Shown here piece after piece: positions 20,598-29,761 of a DNA stretch of 29,883 bases. Made by a program: the position numbers and the translations under genes. Under the pieces are notes generated by a model. It did not search any database. It was not told the origin of the DNA and saw only the letters and a program-made list of their open reading frames with translations. The stretch comes from SIG440 sp045580025. Its GTDB lineage: Bacteria; Bacillota; Clostridia; Monoglobales; Monoglobaceae. The stretch lies in assembly GCA_045580025.1 (NCBI GenBank), contig JAZNNB010000047.1, positions 1 through 29,883 of the forward strand, written 5' to 3'. Every line of letters begins with the position of its first letter. Position 1 is the stretch's first letter.

Positions 20598-23500
20598 TTA
20601 TTTGAAATATTCAACAGCTGAACGGAAAATACCCATATCAAAGCTTCCGTCAACGTTTTTATAAAGTCCATCTGCCCATCGCTCAGTGTGTCCCATTTTT
20701 CCAAGAACTCTGCCGTCAGGAGATGTTATACCCTCAATAGCAAAGGTTGAACCATTGGGGTTATACTGAATTTCATTGGTGGGATTTCCGTCTAAATCAA
20801 CATACTGAGTAAGAATCTGTCCATTCTCAGCCAAAGTCTTCACAAGCTCATCACTTGCCATAAAGCGACCTTCACCGTGAGAAATCGCAACAGTATAAAC
20901 ATCGCCCACATTTGTATTTGTCATCCACGGCGACTTATTTGATGCAACCCTTGTACGTACCAGCTTTGACTGGTGACGTGCGATGGTGTTGTATGAAAGT
21001 GTAGGACAATTTTCGTCAGTGTCAATAATTTTTCCATAAGGTACAAGACCAAGCTTGATTAAAGCCTGGAAGCCGTTACAAATACCGCACATAAGTCCGT
21101 CACGCATTTCAAGAAGCTCGGTTGTAGCCTCCTTGATTTCGGGGTTACGGAAGAATGCCGTAATGAATTTCGCTGAACCGTCAGGCTCATCACCACCTGA
21201 GAAACCACCTGGGATGAACACTATCTGTGACTGTTTCAAGAGCTTAGCAAAGCTTTCAACTGACTCTGAAATAGCCTCGGGCGAAAGATTATTGATTACA
21301 AATATTTCAGGCTCAGCACCTGCATCACGCATAACCTTTGCACTGTCAAATTCACAGTTTGTTCCAGGGAATACAGGAATGAGAACCTTTGGTTTTGCCA
21401 CGCTGATTTTTGGAGCAACGCGAGTCTCTGCTTCAAAATTGAACGCAGGGATATCTTTCTTTTCGGTTTCAATATTGCAGGAATAAATTTCTTCAAGCTT
21501 TCCTTCATAATCCTTTTGAAGCTCAGCAAGACCGATTACCTCGCCCTTGTATGAAATTTCCATCTTATCAGTCGTATAACCCAAAACAGTTCCGACATTT
21601 TCATCAGATTTAAGTTCTACAACAAATGAGCCATAGCTATATCCAAAAATATCAGCCATAGAAACGCCTTCCTCAAACTTAAAGCCGATTCCATTACCCA
21701 TAGCCATTTTCATTATGCCCTCAGCCACACCGCCGTAAACAGGTGTATATACCGCAGTCGCCTTGCCACTGTGGACAAGGTCAGTGACTGTCTTAAAGCA
21801 CTCAACAAGGCTGGTCGTCACAGGAAGACCATTCTTGTCATATTCGGGTTTAACCCATACAGTTTTGTGCCCTGCAGCTTTAAATTCAGGCGAGATAATA
21901 TTCTCATTCTTTTCGGTAGTAACCGCAAAGGAAACCAAAGTTGGCGGAACATCAAGCTGTTCAAATGTGCCACTCATAGAGTCCTTGCCGCCGATAGCCG
22001 CAATTTCAAGATTTTTCTGTGCGTCAAGTGCGCCAAGAAGTGCCGCAAATGGCTTACCCCAACGTTTCGGGTCTTTCTTGGGCTTTTCAAAATATTCCTG
22101 GAAAGTAAGATACACATCTTGGAATGCTGCACCTGTTGCCACAAGCTTTGAAACAGACTCAACAACAGCGAGATAAGCACTGTGATAAGGGCTCTTTTCC
22201 GCAATGAATGGGTTATAACCCCAAGCCATTACAGAACAAGTGTTTGTGTGTTCCTTTTCAACAGAAACCTTGTTTGCCATAGCCTGAATAGGTGTGAGCT
22301 GATGCTTTCCTCCAAAGGGCATAAGAACTGTTCCCGCACCGATGGTAGAGTCAAATCTCTCTGAAAGTCCGCGTTTTGAACAAACATTGAGGTCTCCGGC
22401 AAGAGCCATATAACCTTTCCTAAAGTCCACAGGAATTTCCTTGTCAAAAGCCTTGGGCTTTTCAGGTGCAATATCAATATGCTTTTCCGCGCCGTTTGAA
22501 TTTAGGAACTCACGTGAAATATTCACGATTTCTTTGCCGTTCCAATGCATAACAAGATACGGCTTTTCTTTAACCACGGCAACAACAGTCGCCTCCAAAT
22601 TTTCGTTTCGGGCAAGTTCTTTGAATCTTTCAACGTCTTTTGCTTCTACAACAACAGCCATTCTCTCCTGAGATTCGCTGATTGCAAGCTCTGTACCATC
22701 GAGTCCATCATACTTTTTGGGAACAGCATTAAGGTCAATTTCAAGACCGTCAGCAAGTTCCCCGATAGCAACAGAAACACCGCCCGCACCAAAGTCATTA
22801 CAACGTTTGATAAGCTTTGACGCTTCGCTGTTGCGGAAAAGTCTCTGAAGCTTTCTTTCTTCAGGAGCATTACCCTTTTGAACCTCTGCGCCGCAAGATT
22901 CAAGAGACTGGGCAGTGTGGGATTTAGATGAACCTGTAGCTCCACCACAGCCGTCACGGCCGGTCTTTCCCCCAAGAAGAATAACAATATCGCCGTCAAC
23001 TGGACGTTCACGTCTTACGTTTTCCTGAGGAGCGGCTGCAATAACTGCGCCGATTTCCATACGTTTTGCTGCATATCCGTCGTGATAAATCTCATCAACC
23101 TGACCTGTCGCAAGACCAATCTGGTTTCCGTATGAGCTGTAGCCTGCTGCTGCACCGGTAACAATCTTTCTTTGTGGGAGCTTGCCCTCAATAGTTTCTG
23201 ATACGGGCTTAAGCGGGTCTGCCGCACCGGTAACACGCATAGCCGCATAGACATATGAACGACCTGACAGCGGGTCACGGATAGCACCACCAATACAAGT
23301 AGCCGCACCGCCAAATGGCTCGATTTCTGTTGGATGATTGTGTGTTTCATTTTTGAAGAGAAGCAACCATTTCTGGTTTTCGCCATCAACCTCTACATCA
23401 ATTTTAACAGTACAAGCATTGATTTCTTCGCTTTCATCAAGACCATCAAGCTTGCCGTTTGCCTTTAAATATTTTGCAGCGATTGTACCAATATCCATAA

Positions 23501-24287
23501 GGTTTATGGGCTTGGTTCTGCCGAGTTCTTCTCTGGTCTTTATATATCTGTCATAAGCGGCCTGAAGCAGTTCATCCTCAAACTTAACACTGTCAATAGT
23601 GGTAAGAAATGTAGTATGGCGACAATGGTCAGACCAGTATGTATCTATCATTCTTATTTCGGTGATTGTTGGGTCACGTTTTTCGCTTAAAAAATATTGT
23701 TGACAGAACTTGATATCATCAATGTCCATAGCAAGCCCCATATCATCAATCATTTTTCCGAGACCTTCTTCAGAGAGTTCGATAAATCCATCAATAGTCG
23801 CAACAGTAGTGGGTATATCGTACTCTACTTTGAGGGTATCAAATGTTTCAAGAGTTGCCTCTCTTGATTCAACGGGGTTAATAACATACTTTTTGATTTC
23901 AGTAATGTCTCCATCTGAAAGGTCACCATAAAGCAAATAGACCTTTGCCGCTTTTACAGTAGGTCTTTCGCCCTTTGAAATCAGCTGAATACACTCCTCA
24001 GCGGAATTTGCACGGAGGTCAAACTGACCAGGCAAAAACTCCACAGCAAAAACAGCATCAGCGTTCATCTCAATTTCCTCTGAAACTGCGTCAAGCTGAG
24101 GCTCTGAAAAAACTGTACCTTTGCAATAATCAAAAAGCTCTTTGTCAATATTTTCAACGTCATAGCGGTTGATTATTCTAAGGTTACGAAGCCCTTTTAT
24201 CTGGAGCAGATTAACCAAATCATTTTTAAGTGACTTTGCCTCTGCCGCAAGTTCACTCTTTTTCTCTACATAAACTCTGTAAACCAT
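20598..24287 (-). CDS. purL: Phosphoribosylformylglycinamidine synthase, single-chain
   Basis: A 1229-residue enzyme that converts FGAR to FGAM with ATP and glutamine. It is the large fused type, not the PurS-PurL-PurQ three-protein form of Bacillus subtilis. Order: N-terminal PurS-like domain and linker; two AIR-synthase-like ATP-binding halves (including DTYWSDHCRHTTF, NETHNHPTEIEPFGGAAT and GGKTGRDGCGGATGS); and a C-terminal class I glutamine amidotransferase with Cys1070 in GICNGFQ and the His1200-Glu1202 pair in MGHTERW. Length fits the clostridial large PurL (about 1230-1260). AAAGGAAC precedes the ATG. It lies 15 bases after purD. Confidence 0.97.
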   Translation of the reverse strand: MVYRVYVEKKSELAAEAKSLKNDLVNLLQIKGLRNLRIINRYDVENIDKELFDYCKGTVFSEPQLDAVSEEIEMNADAVFAVEFLPGQFDLRANSAEECIQLISKGERPTVKAAKVYLLYGDLSDGDITEIKKYVINPVESREATLETFDTLKVEYDIPTTVATIDGFIELSEEGLGKMIDDMGLAMDIDDIKFCQQYFLSEKRDPTITEIRMIDTYWSDHCRHTTFLTTIDSVKFEDELLQAAYDRYIKTREELGRTKPINLMDIGTIAAKYLKANGKLDGLDESEEINACTVKIDVEVDGENQKWLLLFKNETHNHPTEIEPFGGAATCIGGAIRDPLSGRSYVYAAMRVTGAADPLKPVSETIEGKLPQRKIVTGAAAGYSSYGNQIGLATGQVDEIYHDGYAAKRMEIGAVIAAAPQENVRRERPVDGDIVILLGGKTGRDGCGGATGSSKSHTAQSLESCGAEVQKGNAPEERKLQRLFRNSEASKLIKRCNDFGAGGVSVAIGELADGLEIDLNAVPKKYDGLDGTELAISESQERMAVVVEAKDVERFKELARNENLEATVVAVVKEKPYLVMHWNGKEIVNISREFLNSNGAEKHIDIAPEKPKAFDKEIPVDFRKGYMALAGDLNVCSKRGLSERFDSTIGAGTVLMPFGGKHQLTPIQAMANKVSVEKEHTNTCSVMAWGYNPFIAEKSPYHSAYLAVVESVSKLVATGAAFQDVYLTFQEYFEKPKKDPKRWGKPFAALLGALDAQKNLEIAAIGGKDSMSGTFEQLDVPPTLVSFAVTTEKNENIISPEFKAAGHKTVWVKPEYDKNGLPVTTSLVECFKTVTDLVHSGKATAVYTPVYGGVAEGIMKMAMGNGIGFKFEEGVSMADIFGYSYGSFVVELKSDENVGTVLGYTTDKMEISYKGEVIGLAELQKDYEGKLEEIYSCNIETEKKDIPAFNFEAETRVAPKISVAKPKVLIPVFPGTNCEFDSAKVMRDAGAEPEIFVINNLSPEAISESVESFAKLLKQSQIVFIPGGFSGGDEPDGSAKFITAFFRNPEIKEATTELLEMRDGLMCGICNGFQALIKLGLVPYGKIIDTDENCPTLSYNTIARHQSKLVRTRVASNKSPWMTNTNVGDVYTVAISHGEGRFMASDELVKTLAENGQILTQYVDLDGNPTNEIQYNPNGSTFAIEGITSPDGRVLGKMGHTERWADGLYKNVDGSFDMGIFRSAVEYFK

Positions 24288-24302
24288 TATTTTGTTCCTT
24301 TC

Positions 24303-25565
24303 TTATGCATTTTCTGCCGCAAGGGCTTTTTGTCCTATATCATTTCTATAATACGCATTGTCGAACTTGACAGTTTTCACTGTTTCATAAGCCGCACTAA
24401 TAGCATCTTTTAGCGAGTTTCCTATCTCAGTAACCCCAAGAACTCTGCCGCCTGCAGTAAGCAGCTTTCCATTTTCAAGCTTTGCCCCTGCAACATAAAT
24501 GTTTTTATCTTGAGGCATCGAAATTTCAAAGCCACTGTCATATTTTTGCGGGTAACCATTTGATGCCATAACAACACAGCAAGCAGACATATCTTTAAAC
24601 TTTACTTTCGCATCTTTCAAGCTTCCATTTGCAGTATGCTGCATAATTTCAAACAAATCGCCATCCAAAAGAGGCAAAACAACCTGAGTTTCAGGGTCAC
24701 CAAAACGGCAGTTATATTCGATTACTTTAGGGCCTTTTTCGGTAAGCATAAGTCCAAAATAAAGACAACCTTTAAAAGTTCTTCCCTCTTTGTTCATTGC
24801 ATCAATGGTAGGAATGAAAATCTTTTCCATACATTCATCTGCCACGGCCTTTGTGTAGTAGGGGTTTGGTGCGATAGTTCCCATACCCCCTGTGTTAAGA
24901 CCCTCGTCGCCATCTTTTGCACGCTTGTGGTCCATTGAAGAAACCATAGGAATAACCGTCTCACCATCAGTGAACGAAAGCACAGACACCTCAGGTCCTG
25001 TGAGGAACTCTTCGATTACAACATTATTTCCGCTTTCGCCGAAAATCTTATCCTCCATCATAGAACGAACAGCATCTTTAGCTTCATCACGGGTAGTTGC
25101 AATTATAACGCCCTTGCCAAGTGCCAAACCGTCAGCCTTGATAACTGTGGGGATTGGTGCTGTTTCAAGATATTTAAGTGCTTCATCAAGGTCAGAAAAA
25201 ACCTCATATTCCGCCGTGGGAATGTTGTATTTCTTCATAAGGTTTTTTGAGAAAACCTTGCTACCCTCAATTATTGCCGCATTTGCCCTTGGCCCAAAAC
25301 AAGGAACGCCAATACCCTCAAGGGCATCAACCGCGCCAAGAACAAGTGGGTCATCAGGCGCAACCACCGCAAAGTCTATCTTTTCATTTTTTGCAAAGTC
25401 ACGGATGCCGTCAATATCTTTGGCGCCAATATCAACGCACTGGGCGTCTTGTGCAATTCCGCCGTTTCCGGGGAGCGCATATATCTTTGACACTTTTTCG
25501 CTTTCTTTCAGCTTCTTGATGATGGCATGCTCACGTCCGCCACCACCTACTACCATAATTTTCAT
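24303..25565 (-). CDS. purD: Phosphoribosylamine-glycine ligase (GAR synthetase)
   Basis: A 420-residue ATP-grasp enzyme of the second purine step. Visible: N-terminal VVGGGGREHAI, ALPGNGGIAQDAQCVDI, the ATP-grasp lysine region VIKADGLALGKGVIIA, and the signature NCRFGDPETQVVLP. Length is normal. I start at ATG 25565, giving MKIMVVGGGGREHA, with AAAGGAA upstream; a longer frame opens at 25703 but runs through a palindromic repeat and adds 46 residues not found in the family. It is preceded by a 178-base gap after purH holding that repeat, and followed after 15 bases by purL. Confidence 0.97.
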   Translation of the reverse strand: MKIMVVGGGGREHAIIKKLKESEKVSKIYALPGNGGIAQDAQCVDIGAKDIDGIRDFAKNEKIDFAVVAPDDPLVLGAVDALEGIGVPCFGPRANAAIIEGSKVFSKNLMKKYNIPTAEYEVFSDLDEALKYLETAPIPTVIKADGLALGKGVIIATTRDEAKDAVRSMMEDKIFGESGNNVVIEEFLTGPEVSVLSFTDGETVIPMVSSMDHKRAKDGDEGLNTGGMGTIAPNPYYTKAVADECMEKIFIPTIDAMNKEGRTFKGCLYFGLMLTEKGPKVIEYNCRFGDPETQVVLPLLDGDLFEIMQHTANGSLKDAKVKFKDMSACCVVMASNGYPQKYDSGFEISMPQDKNIYVAGAKLENGKLLTAGGRVLGVTEIGNSLKDAISAAYETVKTVKFDNAYYRNDIGQKALAAENA

Positions 25566-25606
25566 AATGTGAGTTTCCTTTCTTTCGCCTTTAATTTTAA
25601 AAGTCC

Positions 25607-25747
25607 CTAAAGGCTGCAAAAAGTAGTGCAGAACGGATAAATTACATCCGCCGCTGTACTGATTGCACCGCAAGTGATGGGATTTATCCGTAGCACAAAG
25701 CATATCTTTGTGCGGTCGGTGCTGCTTTTTGCAGTCCTTACCTTTAG
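25607..25747. repeat. Structured palindromic element between purH and purD
   Basis: Four pairings, three nested and one internal hairpin: CTAAAG (25607-25612) with CTTTAG (25742-25747); CTGCAAAAAG (25614-25623) with CTTTTTGCAG (25725-25734); ACGGATAAAT (25633-25642) with ATTTATCCGT (25682-25691); and a separate hairpin GCACAAAG/CTTTGTGC (25693-25713). All are perfect. The right edge overlaps the purH stop codon. It lies within the purine transcript. The form is that of a MITE- or REP-like dispersed repeat; no transposase is present. It is not related in sequence to the rpsG-fusA repeats as far as I can see. Confidence 0.7.
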
Positions 25748-26928
25748 TGGTGGAAAAGACGCATCTTAGTAAACGCCATAACCATATTGTGATTATTACA
25801 AGCTTCGATTACATTATCATCACGAATTGAACCGCCGGGCTGTGCAACATATGTTACACCGCTTCTTGCCGCCCTTTCAATGTTATCGCCAAATGGGAAG
25901 AAAGCATCACTGCCAAGAGCCACACCACTGAGCGATGCAAGATACTCTCTCTGCTCAGCTCTTGTGAAAGCCTCAGGCTTTTCGCTGAACAGCTTTTGCC
26001 AGTTGCCCTCGCCAAGTACGTCCTCTGCATCCTCTGAAAGATAAACGTCAATAGCATTATCACGGTCAGGTCTTCCCACACTGTCAAGGAACGGGAGACT
26101 TAAAACCTTTTCATGCTGACGAAGATGCCAAATGTCTGCTTTGTTGCCCGCAAGTCTTGTGCAGTGAATTCTTGACTGCTGACCTGCACCAACGCCGATT
26201 GCCTGTCCGTCCTTTGCAAAGCACACTGAGTTACTCTGTGTATATTTAAGAGTGATGAGCGCAATGATAAGGTCACGCTTTGCTTCTTCCGGCATTTCCT
26301 TGTTTTCGGTAACAATGTTGCTGAGCAATTCTTCATCAATTTTAAAATTGTTTCTGCCCTGCTCAAAAGTAATGCCAAAAACCATCTTTGTTTCTGTTTC
26401 TTCCGGAACAAACTCCGGGTCAATTTTTACTATATTATAATTTCCGTTTCTCTTGCTCTTTAAGATTTCAAGAGCCTCAGGCTCATATCCGGGTGCAATA
26501 ACACCGTCAGAAACCTCACGTTTTATAAGTTTTGCAGTTGTCACGTCACAAACATCGCTGAGTGCAATCCAATCACCAAAGGATGACATTCTGTCAGTAC
26601 CCCTTGCACGAGCGTAAGCCACCGCCAAGGGTGACGCATCAAGGCCCTCAATATCATCAACAAAGCAAGCTTTTTTAAGCTCCGCACTCATAGGTGTGCC
26701 AACAGCCGCAGATGTAGGACTTACGTGCTTAAACGATGTTGCTGCAGGCATACCCAGTGCAGCTTTCAGTTCTTTTACAAGCTGCCAACTGTTGAAAGCA
26801 TCAAGAAAATTTATATATCCTGGTCTCCCGCTTAAAATTTCAATAGGAAGCTCCTTCCCACCATTCATAAATATCTTTGACGGCTTTTGATTGGGGTTAC
26901 ATCCATATTTAAGTTCAAACTCTTTCAT
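25744..26928 (-). CDS. purH: AICAR transformylase, monofunctional (PurH C-terminal domain only)
   Basis: A 394-residue enzyme that formylates AICAR to FAICAR with 10-formyl-THF. It holds only the transformylase half of PurH. The N-terminal MGS-like IMP cyclohydrolase domain (about 200 residues) of the usual roughly 515-residue bifunctional protein is absent. The catalytic Lys-His pair is in FKHVSP (Lys67, His68); other family stretches are KYGCNPNQKP, LKYTQSNSV, GAGQQSRIHCTRLA and SDAFFPFGDN. I start at ATG 26928, as MKEFELKYGCNPNQ is the usual beginning; the ATG four codons upstream overlaps the ribosome-binding site. The missing cyclohydrolase is probably supplied by the PurO-like gene two genes upstream. 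It lies 32 bases after purB. Confidence 0.93.
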   Translation of the reverse strand: MKEFELKYGCNPNQKPSKIFMNGGKELPIEILSGRPGYINFLDAFNSWQLVKELKAALGMPAATSFKHVSPTSAAVGTPMSAELKKACFVDDIEGLDASPLAVAYARARGTDRMSSFGDWIALSDVCDVTTAKLIKREVSDGVIAPGYEPEALEILKSKRNGNYNIVKIDPEFVPEETETKMVFGITFEQGRNNFKIDEELLSNIVTENKEMPEEAKRDLIIALITLKYTQSNSVCFAKDGQAIGVGAGQQSRIHCTRLAGNKADIWHLRQHEKVLSLPFLDSVGRPDRDNAIDVYLSEDAEDVLGEGNWQKLFSEKPEAFTRAEQREYLASLSGVALGSDAFFPFGDNIERAARSGVTYVAQPGGSIRDDNVIEACNNHNMVMAFTKMRLFHH

Positions 26929-26960
26929 TTCAAAAATCATCCTTTCAACCTTTGTTTAAA

Positions 26961-28397
26961 TCAAACCTTAAGTTCTGTTGCCGCATCGCCCTGATAGAAC
27001 TTGTCAATCAAGGGATTCAAGACATTATCCACAAACCTTTCAGTCTGTGAAACACTTCTGCCTATATAAAGCTTCGGGTCAAGTTCTGCCCTGATTTCTT
27101 CTTCGGTAAGGGGAAAATCTTCATCTGCCGCAATTCGTTCAATCAAATCGCAAACGCCGCCCTCCATCTTCACCTTTGCCGCTGCCGCATGAGAATGTGT
27201 GCGAAGCTTTTCGTGAAGTTCCTGACGGTTTCCGCCTTTTTTAACCGACTTCATCATTATGTTTTCTGTTGCCATGAAAGGCAGCTTTTCCATAACTCTT
27301 CTTTCAATCACCTTGTCATAAACCACAAGTCCGGATGTTACGTTTATATAAATATTAAGCATAGCGTCCACAGCTAAAAATGCCTCCGACACCGAAATGC
27401 GCCTATTTGCCGAATCATCAAGAGTTCTTTCAAACCACTGGGTTGATGCGGTAAATGCAGGATTTAAAGAGTCCACAATAACATACCTTGCAAGTGCTGA
27501 AATTCTCTCCGACCGCATTGGGTTTCTCTTATAAGGCATAGCGGATGAACCAATTTGTTTCTTCTCAAAAGGCTCTTCTATTTCTTCAAAGGACTGCAAG
27601 ATTCGAAGGTCGTTTGCAAACTTATACGCACTCTGTGCAAACCCCGAAAGAGCACCAAGGAAATATGCTTCCACTTTTCGTGAATAGGTCTGCCCAGAAA
27701 CCGGAACACAGCCATCAAAACCCATTTCCTTTGCAATGATTTCTTCCATTTTGTCAATTTTTTCTTCATCACCCTCAAACAGCTCCATAAAACTTGCCTG
27801 AGTACCGGTTGTACCTTTTGAGCCGAGAAGCCTGAGCTTTTCCACCTGATGCGAAAGCTCCTCAATGTCCATTGAAAGCTCATATGCCCAAAGTGTCGCA
27901 CGTTTTCCCACAGTGGTGAGCTGTGCCGGCTGAAGATGGGTGTATGCAAGGCAAGGCATATCTTTATAGCGGAGAGCAAAATCCGCAAGATTTTTAAGCA
28001 CCTGTGCCGCCTTTTTGAGAACTATCTCGGACGCCTTTTTGAGAGCAACCACATCCGTGTTGTCTCCCACATAACAAGAGGTAGCACCAAGGTGAATAAT
28101 CGGCTCCGCCTTGGGGCACTGCTTACCAAAGGCATATACGTGTGACATAACATCGTGACGAACAACCTTTTCACGTTCCTCTGCCACGTCAAAGTTCACG
28201 TCATCCTTAAATTTTTCCATTTCAGCAATCTGCTCGTCTGTTATACTGAGTCCAAGCTCCTTTTCAGCCTTTGCAAGAGCAATCCATAGCTTTCTCCATG
28301 TTCTGAACTTAAACTTTTCGGAAAAAACCTCCTGCATCTGGGGGCTTGCGTACCTTGTCGAAAATGGAGAAATATATTTTTCTCTTCTGTCTTCCAT
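26961..28397 (-). CDS. purB: Adenylosuccinate lyase
   Basis: A 478-residue lyase of the fumarase/aspartase superfamily that releases fumarate from SAICAR in the pathway to IMP and from adenylosuccinate in AMP synthesis. The superfamily signature is GSSAMPYKRNPMRSE. Further in are GATSCYVGDNTD near the N-terminal third and TGTQASFMELF. The first residues, EKYISPFSTRYAS, and the length match the longer clade (about 475). AAGGAG precedes the ATG. It follows the PurO-like gene by 11 bases and precedes purH by 32, all on one strand, so translation is probably coupled. Confidence 0.96.
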   Translation of the reverse strand: MEDRREKYISPFSTRYASPQMQEVFSEKFKFRTWRKLWIALAKAEKELGLSITDEQIAEMEKFKDDVNFDVAEEREKVVRHDVMSHVYAFGKQCPKAEPIIHLGATSCYVGDNTDVVALKKASEIVLKKAAQVLKNLADFALRYKDMPCLAYTHLQPAQLTTVGKRATLWAYELSMDIEELSHQVEKLRLLGSKGTTGTQASFMELFEGDEEKIDKMEEIIAKEMGFDGCVPVSGQTYSRKVEAYFLGALSGFAQSAYKFANDLRILQSFEEIEEPFEKKQIGSSAMPYKRNPMRSERISALARYVIVDSLNPAFTASTQWFERTLDDSANRRISVSEAFLAVDAMLNIYINVTSGLVVYDKVIERRVMEKLPFMATENIMMKSVKKGGNRQELHEKLRTHSHAAAAKVKMEGGVCDLIERIAADEDFPLTEEEIRAELDPKLYIGRSVSQTERFVDNVLNPLIDKFYQGDAATELKV

Positions 28398-28408
28398 TTC
28401 GATTCTCC

Positions 28409-29128
28409 TTAAGCGTTTTTATTTATCATACGGTTTGTTTCCGCACCAGTCTTTAAATCAATATATCTCACATAGAGTGAAATCTTATTTGCTTCATTAA
28501 GGTTATTCCAGATTTTTTCTGTGAACTCATCAATGTCATTTGGAATTTCTACTCTTTCAGGCTCGCCCTGAAATGTAGGAATTGGATTTCCGTCACAAAC
28601 ATATGTGTGAATAAAATGTCCAAGTCCAGAAAGTGCCTTGTATGAATAAGTAAATCTGTTGCATGCAGAGCCTTTAGCATCCGCACTCTTTAAAATGCTC
28701 ATCTTATATGAAAAATCATTTTCACCGAAAGTCATCATACCGCTGATTCTTGGTGTCCAGTTGGGGCCATCAGGCTCAAATTCACGTGTTTCAAGGGCTT
28801 CTTCAAAGGTTTTTCCCTTTTCCAAAAACTCAATAACCGTATCGGTCTGGTCACCATTTGTAACAACCAGCTTGTTTTCAAATTTGCGAACAGGTGAATA
28901 TATAATCAGTGACGGGTCTTCAACCTTTGAAGCATCAAAAGGATGAATAATAACCTCGCTGCCTTCTTCAATAAACACACGGTTGCGGCTGTTTTCAGAA
29001 CGGCCCATGATGAAATATGCAAAAACCGCTGATTTTTCGTCTTTGCTCTTTCCAATCACAATACCCCTGCCAACATAAGCGTTGTCACGGATAAGTTCAC
29101 CCATATCATTTATTTCATAAATATTCAT
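28409..29128 (-). CDS. purO: IMP cyclohydrolase, PurO type
   Basis: A 239-residue protein of the IMP cyclohydrolase family first defined in archaea (PurO, Pfam IMP_cyclohyd, PF07826 as I recall it), which closes FAICAR to IMP and has an N-terminal-nucleophile-hydrolase-like fold unrelated to the MGS-like domain of PurH. Visible: NAYVGRGIVIG, MGRSENSRNRVF (the family's conserved RSxxSRNR) and GPNWTPRISGMM. Its place between purN and purB, with a purH that lacks its own cyclohydrolase domain, supports the assignment strongly. The ribosome-binding site (GAGAGG) is weak. It begins 24 bases after purN. Activity is inferred from family and context. Confidence 0.88.
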   Translation of the reverse strand: MNIYEINDMGELIRDNAYVGRGIVIGKSKDEKSAVFAYFIMGRSENSRNRVFIEEGSEVIIHPFDASKVEDPSLIIYSPVRKFENKLVVTNGDQTDTVIEFLEKGKTFEEALETREFEPDGPNWTPRISGMMTFGENDFSYKMSILKSADAKGSACNRFTYSYKALSGLGHFIHTYVCDGNPIPTFQGEPERVEIPNDIDEFTEKIWNNLNEANKISLYVRYIDLKTGAETNRMINKNA

Positions 29129-29152
29129 AAAAAGCCCTCTCTCTCTAAAAAA

Positions 29153-29761
29153 CTATCTTGATTTAACAATTTCTTCTGACACCAATTCTGCAGCAGCGGG
29201 AAGAAGATGCCATTCCGCCTCTTCCATAACACGCCTTTGAAGAATTTCAGGTGTATCGCCGTCTTTTATTTCAACCGCTCTTTGCAGTATAATCTCTCCG
29301 CCGTCAGGAATTTCGTTCACAAAATGAACAGTAGCACCTGTAACCTTTACGCCATAGCTGAGCGCCGCCTCGTGAACATGGAGTCCATAAAACCCTTCAC
29401 CACAAAAAGACGGGATAAGCGAAGGATGAACATTTATTATCCGCTTGGGATAACGGGATGTGAACTTCTCACTTAAAATGCACATAAATCCCGCCAAAAT
29501 TATAAGCTCAATTCCGTTTTCTGTAAGAACGTCGACAAGTCTTTCTTCAAACTTCTCATTCCCCAGTTCTTTTTTGGAAACTACTGCGGTCTTTATCCCC
29601 GCCTTTTCAGCACGGGTAAGAGCAAACGCATCACTATTGTTTGATACAACAAGCACAATTTCGCCACTTTCAATCTTGCCAGCATCTTGGGCATCAATAA
29701 GTGCCTGAAGATTTGTTCCGCCTCCTGACACAAGCACAGCAATCTTTGCTTTATTTAGCAT
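29153..29761 (-). CDS. purN: Phosphoribosylglycinamide formyltransferase (folate-dependent)
   Basis: A 202-residue enzyme that transfers the formyl group of 10-formyl-THF to GAR. Visible: VSGGGTNLQALID at the phosphate-binding end, INVHPSLIPSF with the catalytic Asn and His, GVKVTGATVHFVNE and the conserved Asp in IPDGGEIILQ. The segment FCGEGFYGLHVHEAA is a few residues longer than the Escherichia coli loop. Length is normal. Its ATG overlaps the last codons and stop of purM by seven bases (ATGCTAA), a sign of translational coupling. Confidence 0.95.
   Translation of the reverse strand: MLNKAKIAVLVSGGGTNLQALIDAQDAGKIESGEIVLVVSNNSDAFALTRAEKAGIKTAVVSKKELGNEKFEERLVDVLTENGIELIILAGFMCILSEKFTSRYPKRIINVHPSLIPSFCGEGFYGLHVHEAALSYGVKVTGATVHFVNEIPDGGEIILQRAVEIKDGDTPEILQRRVMEEAEWHLLPAAAELVSEEIVKSR

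Noticed and set aside
22501..22530. CACGTGAAA in purL, resembling a parS site for the ParB-like protein
   Set aside because: Only about 11 of 16 positions fit the TGTTTCACGTGAAACA consensus and it is not palindromic beyond the core; chance within coding sequence.
24892..25572. A 226-codon open frame on the + strand opposite purD
   Set aside because: It lies wholly antisense to a well-conserved purD, has a low-complexity Ser/Thr-rich product and no ribosome-binding site; it is a shadow of codon use on the other strand.
25566..25703. N-terminal extension of purD starting at 25703
   Set aside because: The frame is open only because the palindromic repeat happens to lack stops; the extra 46 residues do not look like purD, and the strong ribosome-binding site favours 25565.
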